From: Cellulosimicrobium sp. ES-005
GTDB lineage: Bacteria; Actinomycetota; Actinomycetes; Actinomycetales; Cellulomonadaceae
NCBI RefSeq assembly: GCF_040448685.1
Contig: NZ_CP159290.1
Span: 1,922,001 to 1,986,000, forward strand
Length of the DNA stretch: 64,000 nt
Direction of reading: 5' to 3'
A program made the translations under genes and the position numbers. Below, in pieces: positions 39,251-46,602 of the stretch (its first letter is position 1; each line of letters begins with the position of its first letter). The notes below the pieces were generated by a model. The model did no database searches and was not told where the DNA came from. It saw only the letters and a list, made by a program, of their open reading frames with translations.

Positions 39251-39951
39251 GCGCGGGCTCGCCCGGCGTGCGGGTGCCCTCGCCCGCGGGGCCGGCCTGG
39301 TCGCGCTGGGTCGGTCGCTTCCTCGCCCGCGTGGTCTGGTCGACCCGGGTGCTCGGGACGGAGAACGTGCCGACCGAGGGACCGGTCGTGCTCGCGGCGA
39401 ACCACACGGGGGTGGTCGACGGGCCGATCGTGCTGGGGGTCGCGCCGCGCCCGCTGCACGTGCTCGTGAAGGAGGAGATGTTCGTCGGTCCGGTGGGGTG
39501 GGTCCTGCGGGCCGCGGGCCAGATCCCCGTCGACCGCAGCGGCGGCCGGCGCGCGCTGGCGACCGGGCTGGGCGTGCTGCGCCGGGGCGGGGCCGTCGGC
39601 GTGTTCCCGGAGGGCAACCGTGGGCGCGGCGACGCGACGTCCGCGCGTGCGGGCGTCGCGTGGCTCGCGCTCAACGGGGGCGCGTGCGTCGTCCCCGTCG
39701 CCGTGCTCGGCACGCGCCGCACGGGCGAGGGCGTGAACCGGATCCCGGGCCTGCGTCGCCGCCTCGTCGTCCGGTTCGGCGAGCCGTTCGCCGTCGAGCG
39801 GGCGCCCGGCGTGAGCGGCAAGCAGGCGCTCGAGGACGCGAACGAGCGCATCCGCACCGCCCTCGCGGACCTCGTCGCGGACACCGTCGCCCGCACCGGC
39901 GTGGCGCTGCCCACGGACGACCCGAACCGGGAGCGGCGGGCGACGCCGTGA
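39247..39951 (+). CDS. Lysophospholipid (1-acylglycerol-3-phosphate) acyltransferase family
   Basis: PlsC-type acyltransferase, 234 residues, acting at the cytoplasmic membrane in phospholipid synthesis. The HX4D catalytic motif is in AANHTGVVDGPIV, and the substrate-binding block in GVFPEGNRGRGD, with PVAVLGTRR as a third block. The GTG start overlaps cmk; the stop overlaps the start of the EamA gene. The gene in this position (between cmk and der) is usually annotated as a PlsC homologue. The exact acyl acceptor is unknown. Confidence 0.82.
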   Translation: MSAGSPGVRVPSPAGPAWSRWVGRFLARVVWSTRVLGTENVPTEGPVVLAANHTGVVDGPIVLGVAPRPLHVLVKEEMFVGPVGWVLRAAGQIPVDRSGGRRALATGLGVLRRGGAVGVFPEGNRGRGDATSARAGVAWLALNGGACVVPVAVLGTRRTGEGVNRIPGLRRRLVVRFGEPFAVERAPGVSGKQALEDANERIRTALADLVADTVARTGVALPTDDPNRERRATP

Positions 39952-40916
39952 CCGCGTCGCCGCAGGGGCGCCTCGACGGGCCGGCGGGGCCTACGACGGC
40001 GCACGTCGTGGGCGATCGGCCGGGCACGGGCATCCTCGTCGGCCTCGCGTCCGCGCTCGCGTTCGGCGCGAGCGGCCCGTTCGTCAAGCCGCTGCTCGAG
40101 GCCGGGTGGACGCCGGGCGCGGCCGTCTTCGCGCGGGCGCTGTGCTCGGCGCTCGTCCTCGCCCCGGTCGCGGCGGTCGCGCTGCGGGGCAGCCACCGGC
40201 TGCTGCGCGAGGAGTGGCGCCTCGTCCTCGGGTTCGGCCTCGTCGCGGTCGCCGGCACGCAGCTCTGCTACTTCGCGGCCGTCGCGCGCATGCCGGTCGG
40301 CATCGCGCTGCTCGTCGAGTACCTCGCACCCGTGCTGCTCGTGGGCCTCGCGTGGCTGCGCACGCGGCACGTCCCGCCGCGGCTCACGCTCGCGGGCTGC
40401 GTCGTCGCGGTCGCCGGGCTCGTGCTCGTCGTCGACCCCGCGGGTGCGCGCCCCGACCTCGTCGGGGTCCTCTTCGCCCTCGGCGCGGCCGTGGGCCTCG
40501 GCGCCTACTTCGTCCTCTCCGCGCGCCCCACCCGGCTGCCGGCCGTCGCGCTCGCCGCGTCGGGGCTGGGCGTCGGGGCGCTCGCGCTCGGCGCCGCCGG
40601 CCTCGTCGGCGTGCTGCCCTTCGCCGCGCCGTTCGTCGACGTCGCGCTCCTCGGCGCGTCGACCCCCTGGTACGTGCCGCTCGTGGTCGTCGTCCTCGTG
40701 GCGACGGCGTTCGCCTACGTCTCCGGCGTGGCCGCGACCGTGCGCATGGGGGAGCGCCTCGCGTCGTTCGTCGGGCTGTCCGAGGTGCTGTTCGCCGTCG
40801 TCATCGCGTGGCTGCTCCTCGGCGAGGTGCCGACGCTCGTGCAGGCGGCGGGTGGAGTCCTCGTCGTCGCGGGCGTGGTGCTCGTGCGCCTCGCGGGGTC
40901 GCCCGCCGCGCGGTAG
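39948..40916 (+). CDS. EamA/DMT superfamily transporter
   Basis: A 322-residue membrane protein with about ten hydrophobic segments arranged as two EamA repeats. These are seen at GILVGLASALAFGASGPFVKPLLEAGW and again at VGVLFALGAAVGLGAYFVLSAR, the second ending AVVIAWLLLGEVPTLVQAAGG, the classic last EamA block. Such proteins export amino acids or metabolites (RhtA-like); the substrate is not predictable here. GTG start overlapping the acyltransferase stop by 4 nt, so it belongs to the aroH-cmk-plsC chain. Confidence 0.82.
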   Translation: MTASPQGRLDGPAGPTTAHVVGDRPGTGILVGLASALAFGASGPFVKPLLEAGWTPGAAVFARALCSALVLAPVAAVALRGSHRLLREEWRLVLGFGLVAVAGTQLCYFAAVARMPVGIALLVEYLAPVLLVGLAWLRTRHVPPRLTLAGCVVAVAGLVLVVDPAGARPDLVGVLFALGAAVGLGAYFVLSARPTRLPAVALAASGLGVGALALGAAGLVGVLPFAAPFVDVALLGASTPWYVPLVVVVLVATAFAYVSGVAATVRMGERLASFVGLSEVLFAVVIAWLLLGEVPTLVQAAGGVLVVAGVVLVRLAGSPAAR

Positions 40917-40992
40917 GTTCGCGCGTAGCCGGTCGTGCGGCGCGCCGCCGCGAGGCCGCGGACGCGAGCGAGCACACGGAGGGGGAGTGCGG

Positions 40993-41364
40993 ATGACCGA
41001 TGCTCCGGGCAAGCCCACGACCGTGGACGAGTACCTCGCGACGCTGGCACCGCCGGCGCGGGACGTCGTCGCCCACCTGCGCGCCGTCGTGCACGACACC
41101 GTGCCCGGCCTCGGGGAGCGCATCAGCTACGGCATCCCGACGTTCACGCTCGACGACCGCTACGTCGTCTACCTCGCGGGGTGGGCGCACCACGTCTCGC
41201 TGTACCCCGTCCCGGAGGTCGACGACGCGCTCGCGCGCCGCATCGTGCGCTACCAGGACGGCAAGGGCACGCTGCGGTTCCCGCTCGCGGAGCCCGTGCC
41301 CGACGACGTCGTGCGGGCCGTCGTCGAGCGCCTGGCCGCGCGCCGCGACGGCGCCGCCGGCTGA
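40993..41364 (+). CDS. DUF1801 / YdhG-like small protein
   Basis: A 123-residue protein of the DUF1801 (Fra-like, iron-chaperone-fold) group. It has [44 protein letters not shown] and [17 protein letters not shown] and [21 protein letters not shown]. Biochemical role unknown; some relatives are annotated as iron chaperones. ATG at 40993 after GGGGGAG. Ordinary, stands alone between the EamA gene and der. Confidence 0.82.
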   Translation: MTDAPGKPTTVDEYLATLAPPARDVVAHLRAVVHDTVPGLGERISYGIPTFTLDDRYVVYLAGWAHHVSLYPVPEVDDALARRIVRYQDGKGTLRFPLAEPVPDDVVRAVVERLAARRDGAAG

Positions 41365-41447
41365 CGCGGGCCGCTCGGAGAGGACGCGCGCGCCGCGCCG
41401 GGGCGGGCGGTTCGGAGCCCGGCCCGCGGCCTGGGAGAATGGATGCC

Positions 41448-42983
41448 ATGACCACACCCGACCCCGCCCAGCCCGGCACGCCCGGACAGATCGACGCCGC
41501 CGGGCAGGCCGAGGAGCCCCTGGCGCCCGCGGACCTCGCGGACTCGGCGGACGACGCGGCGCGCGAGCGCGCGCTGCGCGCCGGACTCGAGGACTACGAG
41601 CTCGAGGACACCGACCTCGTCCTCCTGGACGCCGACGGCGAGGTGATCGAGGGCTACGAGCCCGAGGCGCCGCTGCCCGTGCTCGCCGTGGTCGGCCGGC
41701 CGAACGTCGGCAAGTCGACGCTCGTCAACCGCATCATCGGGCGCCGCGAGGCCGTCGTCGAGGACAAGCCCGGCGTCACGCGAGACCGCGTCAGCTACCC
41801 CGCCGAGTGGGCGGGGCGGCGCTTCACGCTCGTCGACACCGGCGGGTGGGAGGTCGACGTCGCCGGCATCGAGTCCAAGGTCGCCGAGCAGGCGGAGGTC
41901 GCGATCTCGCTCGCCGACGCCGTGCTGTTCGTCGTGGACGCCACGGTCGGCGCCACCGCGACCGACGAGCGCGTGGTCCGCCTGCTGCGCGAGTCCGGCA
42001 AGCCGGTCGTGCTGTGCGCCAACAAGGTCGACGGACAGTCGGGCGAGGCGGACGCGGCCTACCTCTGGAGCCTCGGCCTCGGCGAGCCCTACCCCGTGTC
42101 CGCCCTCCACGGGCGCGGGACCGGGGACCTGCTCGACGCCGCGATGGCCGCGCTGCCGACCGAGTCCGCCCACGGCGAGGTGCGTCCGACCGGGCCGCGC
42201 CGCGTCGCGCTCGTCGGGCGGCCGAACGTCGGCAAGTCGTCGCTGCTCAACAAGATCGCCGGCGCCGACCGCGTCGTCGTCGACGAGACCGCGGGGACGA
42301 CCCGCGACCCCGTCGACGAGCTCGTGACGATCAAGGACGTCCCGTACGTCCTCGTCGACACCGCGGGCATCCGCCGCCGCGTGCACCAGACGAAGGGGGC
42401 CGACTTCTACGCGTCGCTGCGCACGCAGGCCGCGATCGAGAAGGCGGAGCTGGCCGTCGTGCTGGTGGACGCGTCCGTCCCGCTCACCGAGCAGGACACG
42501 CGCGTCATCTCGCAGGTCGTCGACGCCGGGCGCGCCCTCGTCATCGCGTACAACAAGTGGGACCTCATGGACGAGGACCGTCGTCCCTTCCTCGAGCGCG
42601 AGATCGAGAAGGACCTTGTCCAGGTGCAGTGGGCGCCGCGCGTCAACGTCTCCGCGCGCACCGGCTGGCACACCGACCGGCTCGTCCCCGCGATCCAGCG
42701 CTCGCTCGACTCGTGGGACACGCGCATCCCGACCGGGCGCCTCAACGCGTTCCTCGGCGAGCTCGTCGCCGCCCACCCGCACCCGCTGCGCGGCGGCAAG
42801 CAGCCCCGCATCCTCTTCGCGACCCAGGCATCCACGCGCCCGCCGCGCTTCGTCATCTTCGCGACCGGCTTCCTCGAGGCCGGGTACCGGCGCTTCATCG
42901 AGCGCCGCCTGCGCGAGACGTTCGGGTTCGAGGGCACGCCCATCGAGATCAGCGTCCGCGTGCGGGAGAAGCGCAAGCGGTGA
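41448..42983 (+). CDS. der: Ribosome-assembly GTPase Der (EngA)
   Basis: Essential tandem GTPase that matures the 50S subunit. The 511-residue protein has a non-conserved acidic N-terminus (about 75 residues), G-domain 1 ([29 protein letters not shown]), G-domain 2 ([30 protein letters not shown]) and a C-terminal KH-like domain ([26 protein letters not shown]). GAGAAT (41435-41440) ends 7 nt before the ATG at 41448, the leaderless layout. The stop overlaps the next GTG by 4 nt. Confidence 0.95.
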   Translation: MTTPDPAQPGTPGQIDAAGQAEEPLAPADLADSADDAARERALRAGLEDYELEDTDLVLLDADGEVIEGYEPEAPLPVLAVVGRPNVGKSTLVNRIIGRREAVVEDKPGVTRDRVSYPAEWAGRRFTLVDTGGWEVDVAGIESKVAEQAEVAISLADAVLFVVDATVGATATDERVVRLLRESGKPVVLCANKVDGQSGEADAAYLWSLGLGEPYPVSALHGRGTGDLLDAAMAALPTESAHGEVRPTGPRRVALVGRPNVGKSSLLNKIAGADRVVVDETAGTTRDPVDELVTIKDVPYVLVDTAGIRRRVHQTKGADFYASLRTQAAIEKAELAVVLVDASVPLTEQDTRVISQVVDAGRALVIAYNKWDLMDEDRRPFLEREIEKDLVQVQWAPRVNVSARTGWHTDRLVPAIQRSLDSWDTRIPTGRLNAFLGELVAAHPHPLRGGKQPRILFATQASTRPPRFVIFATGFLEAGYRRFIERRLRETFGFEGTPIEISVRVREKRKR

Positions 42984-44077
42984 GCGACGGCGCCGCACGC
43001 GTCCCCGCGGGGGTCACCCGGCGGGGGCGTGCGCTGCGCCTCGGCGTCGCACGCGACACCGCCGCCACGCGCCACCTCGTGACGTTCCTCGTCGTGACCG
43101 TCGCGACCGTGCTCGTCACGCGCTTCCTGCTCGCCGCCTCCGGGTACCCGCAGGTCGGCGGGGGAGACCTGCACGTCGCGCACGTGGTCTGGGGCGGGCT
43201 CGGGATGGCGCTCGCGGTCGTCGTGCTGCTGTCGTTCGTCGGGCCCGCGCTGCGCTCGCTCGGTGCGGTCGTCGGCGGCGTCGGGTTCGGGCTGTTCGTC
43301 GACGAGATCGGCAAGTTCGTCACCGCGGACAACGACTACTTCTACCAGCCGACGGCGGCGCTGATCTATGCGACCGTCGTGGTCCTCGTGCTCGTGGTCG
43401 AGGCGCTGCACGGGCGGCGCCGGCATCATCCCGCCGAGTACCTGGCCGTCGCGACCGATCGCGCGGTCGCGGGCGTCGCGGGCGGGTTCACCGACGACGC
43501 GCGAGACGAAGCACGGACGCTCGCGGCGCGGGGCCGGGGCGAGCCCGCCGCGGCGGAGGTGTCCGCGCTCGTCGAGGCCGTGCCGCGCGACGACGTCGAC
43601 GTGCCCGACCCCGTGCGCGCGCTCGTCCGCCGTGCGTCCGCGTGGTTCGCCGCGGCCCTGGGGCGGCCCTGGGCGGCCGCCGTGGTCGTGGTCCTCGTGC
43701 TGGGCACCGCGCTCGGGTCGCTGTTCGCCGGCGTCCGCGTGCTCACCGGCGGGATCGACGTGCCGACGTGGGTGGGCGCCGGGATCGTCGTCGGGGTCGC
43801 GGGGACGGTCGCGTGCGTCGTGGCGGGCGTCGTCGTGGCCCGCGGCGGGAGTCCGGAGGACCACCGCGCGGGCGCGGTCTGGGTCCGCCGTGGCGTGCTC
43901 GTGTCGCTGCTGCTCACCCAGCTCCTCGTGTTCCGCGCGCTCCAGTGGGTCGGCGTCGCGGGCCTGGCCGTCGACCTGCTGGTGCTGTCCGCTCTCGGCG
44001 CCGCTCTGGGCGGCGACGACGACCGTCGGGCCCGGTCCCGGACCACCCCGAGGACCGGACGTGCTGCCCCGAGATAG
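42980..44077 (+). CDS. Uncharacterised integral membrane protein downstream of der
   Basis: A 365-residue protein with about seven to eight hydrophobic segments. Segments lie near residues 33-52, 68-86, 92-112, 125-145 and then, after a charged region of about 90 residues, at 228-250, 258-283 and 300-335. The loop around [26 protein letters not shown] is the best conserved-looking part. No family I recognise. GTG start overlaps the der stop by 4 nt, so it is coupled to der. The 3' end carries one copy of a repeat (see 44069-44148) that supplies the stop codon. Confidence 0.65.
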   Translation: MSDGAARVPAGVTRRGRALRLGVARDTAATRHLVTFLVVTVATVLVTRFLLAASGYPQVGGGDLHVAHVVWGGLGMALAVVVLLSFVGPALRSLGAVVGGVGFGLFVDEIGKFVTADNDYFYQPTAALIYATVVVLVLVVEALHGRRRHHPAEYLAVATDRAVAGVAGGFTDDARDEARTLAARGRGEPAAAEVSALVEAVPRDDVDVPDPVRALVRRASAWFAAALGRPWAAAVVVVLVLGTALGSLFAGVRVLTGGIDVPTWVGAGIVVGVAGTVACVVAGVVVARGGSPEDHRAGAVWVRRGVLVSLLLTQLLVFRALQWVGVAGLAVDLLVLSALGAALGGDDDRRARSRTTPRTGRAAPR

Positions 44078-44148
44078 CGGCGTGCCGCCGAGATGGCGAC
44101 GCGCGACCGCTCGGGCCCGGAGTCGAGCGCCGTACGTCGCCATCTCGG
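44069..44148. repeat. Inverted/direct 14-mer repeat cluster, REP-like hairpin
   Basis: Three copies of a 14-bp word: CCGAGATAGCGGCG at 44069-44082 (variant), CCGAGATGGCGACG at 44088-44101, and its exact reverse complement at 44135-44148. The last two form a 14-bp stem, with an inner CGCTCG (44108-44113) / CGAGCG (44124-44129) stem in the loop. The form resembles bacterial REP/BIME elements between genes. The first copy contains the stop codon of the upstream gene. Confidence 0.6.
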
Positions 44149-44197
44149 GGGCGTCGGGCGGCGAGCCTGCGGCCCGCCGCCCCGAGGATCGGTGCCC

Positions 44198-44746
44198 ATG
44201 ACCGACCTCCCGCTCGCTCGGAGCCACGACGCCTTCCCGAACCACGTCTTCGACGCGTTCGGCGTGCCGCCGGCCCTGCTCGACGAGCGCATCGGCGGCT
44301 CCGTCATGGTCGTGGCCAAGCAGCCGACGGACGGGCCGATCACGCTCCTCACCGCGGGCGTCTCCCGGCTGCCGGTTGACGCCGGGCCTCCCGTCGAGCT
44401 GGCGGTCGAGGTGCCCGAGGGTCAGGAGGGCGCCGCGCTCGTCGCCCTGCGGATCGTGTGCGACGACATCGCGGTCAACCGCCGCACGCCGCCGTTCGAG
44501 ACGCCGTGGCGCAACCGGGACCCGTTCCTGACCGGGACGCAGATCTCCGCCATCATGGCCACGGGTTCGCGGTGGGGAGCCGCGCTGGACGACGTGATCG
44601 ACGCCGCGGGGAACGTGGTCGGCCACATCCGCACGCTGCGGCTGCTCACGGACGCGGAGGCGCAGACCGCCTCGCGGGTCGGGTGGTCGGGGCTCGTCGA
44701 GGAGGCCGGGTCGATCGACGCCCTCCTCGACGTCACGCGCCCTTGA
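44198..44746 (+). CDS. SUFU-like domain protein (tentative)
   Basis: A 182-residue cytosolic protein. It has a beta-rich N-terminal half (GGSVMVVAKQPTDGPITLLTAGVSRLPV, VELAVEVPEGQEGAALVALRIVCDDIAVNRRTPPFETPWR) and a helix-containing C-terminal half (VVGHIRTLRLLTDAEAQTASRVGWSGLVEEAGS). The order ITLLTAGVS...VELAVEVPEG resembles bacterial SUFU-like (suppressor-of-fused) proteins, which are often immunity proteins of polymorphic toxins. No toxin is seen nearby, so this is a weak call. ATG at 44198. It follows the repeat cluster and is convergent to the SGNH hydrolase. Confidence 0.5.
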   Translation: MTDLPLARSHDAFPNHVFDAFGVPPALLDERIGGSVMVVAKQPTDGPITLLTAGVSRLPVDAGPPVELAVEVPEGQEGAALVALRIVCDDIAVNRRTPPFETPWRNRDPFLTGTQISAIMATGSRWGAALDDVIDAAGNVVGHIRTLRLLTDAEAQTASRVGWSGLVEEAGSIDALLDVTRP

Positions 44747-44899
44747 CGTCACGAGGAGCGTCGACCGGGCGCAGTCGCCGGTGGCGCAAGCGCTCGCGTC
44801 GGACGTGATGCCCGCCCGGTCGTCGGCGCGGACGGCACGCTCGCTGCTGTGCACGACGACGCGCTCGACGCCCGCCCGGCTCGGCGCCTCGCGCGTCCG

Positions 44900-46468
44900 T
44901 CAGCAGGCCGGCGCGGCGTGCTCGACCTGCTCGACCCGCTCGGCGCCGCCACCTCCCGCCGTGCGCGCGGTGACCGTCACGACGCCGCCGCTCGGTGCGG
45001 TCCGCACGGCGAACGACTGGTACGCGCTCGACCCGGGCGCGACGCCGGTGAACGACCTCGACCCGTAGGCGGTCTCCACGTCGACGTCGAGCGCGACGTC
45101 GTCCGTGTTGGCGACGCGGACCGCGACGTACGGGGTGCCGGCGAGGCAGCGCAGGCGGACGTTCGTCGCGACCGACGGCCGGTCGCCGACGAGGAGGTCG
45201 AGCGGGATCGAGTCGGCGATGGCCTGCTGCCCGGCGACGTTGGCGTGGACGCCGTCCCCGGTGTCGTAGGGCGGGTAGATCGAGTCGGGGTTCGCCGGGT
45301 CCCGCAGGACCGCGTCGAAGTCGAGGACGCCGTCGCACGTGCCGCTGCAGTCGCCGCCCGCCCGCACGACGTCGTTGACGGCGCGGCGGTACTGGTTCTG
45401 CAGCGCGGTGTACCCGGGGCGGGGGGTGATGGGGGTGACGAAGACCTTGATGCCCTCGGCGCGCAGCCGCTCGAAGATCTGCTCGTAGCTGGCCAGGATC
45501 GTCGCGTCCGTGCAGCCGTTCGCCAGGTCGTTGGTGCCGTAGTAGAAGATCACGCCGGTCACCCCGTGCAGGGCGAGCACGTCGCGCTCGAGGCGCGAGA
45601 CGCCGTCGTTCCCGCCGCCCCCGCACGCGGGCGAGGAGGTCGTGCCGCTGATCCCCTCGTTGACGATCGCGACCTGCCGCGACGGCGGCAGCTCGGCCGC
45701 GACGCGCCGCGCGAGGTCGTCGGTCCAACGTCGGTCCTGGCCGAACGCGTCGCAGCCCGGCCCGCAGTTCTCGCTGCCCACGCCGTCGACGACGGAGCTC
45801 CCGTAGGCGACGATCGTGCCCGCGACGTCCGCGTCGTACACGTCGACCGCGCTGACGAAGTAGGTCCACGGCAGGTTCTCGGTGAACGACGCGCCGGAGA
45901 CCTCGGCGTTGAGGTTCCCCGACCCGGTCGGCGCCCCGTAGTTGTTGCGGCCCGCGCGGTCGTGCAGGCTCGTCACGGTCGGCCGGGCGAGGTAGAAGGT
46001 CACGGCGACCTCGTCGAGGTCGTCGGTGGCGATGCTCGTCGGGTCGCTCCAGACCTCCCCGCCCACGGGGATCGTGACGCTCTCGGCCCCGCCGAAGGTG
46101 AGCACGCGGTCGGTGCCCGCGACGATCGCGGGTCCTCCGGCGCTCAGGGCGAGCGACGTCTGGTCGATGACGACCGGCCCGACCCCGAACTGGTTCTGCA
46201 GCCGGATCCGCACGGCGTCCCCGCCCTGGCTCAGGCGGGTGACCATCCGCATCGACTGGTTCGCGAAGTTCTTGGTGGAGACGCGCTGCTGGGACTGGGC
46301 CCAGCTCGTGAACCAGCCCGCGGCGTCGGGCGCGGGCGCGTCGGTGGCGGACGCCGTCCCGAGGCCGGTCAGGAGGAGCCCGACGGTGGTCAGGGCGGCG
46401 AGCAGCGTGCGCAGCCTGCGCCGCAGAGGACGCGCGGTGCGGGTGGCTGGGGTGTGAACGAGTGGCAT
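44900..46468 (-). CDS. Secreted SGNH/GDSL-type hydrolase
   Basis: A 522-residue exported esterase-like protein. A Sec signal peptide (about residues 1-42, RRRLRTLLAALTTVGLLLTGLGTASA) is followed by a beta-rich domain (residues about 50-230). The SGNH catalytic domain then shows block I VAYGSSVVDGVGSE (Ser in GSS), block II NEGISGT, block III FYYGTNDLA with Asn, and block V DGVHANVAG with the Asp-His pair. A C-terminal beta domain ends in Cys. It probably deacetylates or cleaves polysaccharide side groups (inference). There is no dockerin, no sorting signal and no LPXTG. RBS GAGGGA precedes the ATG. It lies downstream of, and in the same direction as, the cohesin/dockerin pair, beyond a hairpin. 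Confidence 0.8.
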   Translation of the reverse strand: MPLVHTPATRTARPLRRRLRTLLAALTTVGLLLTGLGTASATDAPAPDAAGWFTSWAQSQQRVSTKNFANQSMRMVTRLSQGGDAVRIRLQNQFGVGPVVIDQTSLALSAGGPAIVAGTDRVLTFGGAESVTIPVGGEVWSDPTSIATDDLDEVAVTFYLARPTVTSLHDRAGRNNYGAPTGSGNLNAEVSGASFTENLPWTYFVSAVDVYDADVAGTIVAYGSSVVDGVGSENCGPGCDAFGQDRRWTDDLARRVAAELPPSRQVAIVNEGISGTTSSPACGGGGNDGVSRLERDVLALHGVTGVIFYYGTNDLANGCTDATILASYEQIFERLRAEGIKVFVTPITPRPGYTALQNQYRRAVNDVVRAGGDCSGTCDGVLDFDAVLRDPANPDSIYPPYDTGDGVHANVAGQQAIADSIPLDLLVGDRPSVATNVRLRCLAGTPYVAVRVANTDDVALDVDVETAYGSRSFTGVAPGSSAYQSFAVRTAPSGGVVTVTARTAGGGGAERVEQVEHAAPAC

Positions 46469-46542
46469 CCGGGCGTCCCTCGGCGTTGAGGTTGATAGCG
46501 GTGTCAGGAGGAACCTAGCACCCTTCGACCGGTCCGACGCGA

Positions 46543-46580
46543 GGACGGCGGCCGGACCCGCGAGGGACCGGTCGCCGTCC
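46543..46580 (-). terminator. Hairpin after the dockerin-amidase gene
   Basis: 13-bp arms 46543-46555 and 46568-46580 with one mismatch and a 12-nt loop, 22 nt past the amidase stop on the minus strand. It would separate the cohesin/amidase transcript from the SGNH hydrolase gene. Confidence 0.55.
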
Positions 46581-46602
46581 GGCAGGAGCGCAGTACCCGG
46601 GC

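Noticed and set aside
41366-41427. Inverted repeat GCGGGCCG / CGGCCCGC upstream of der
   Set aside because: 8-bp arms 46 nt apart in very G+C-rich DNA are expected by chance.
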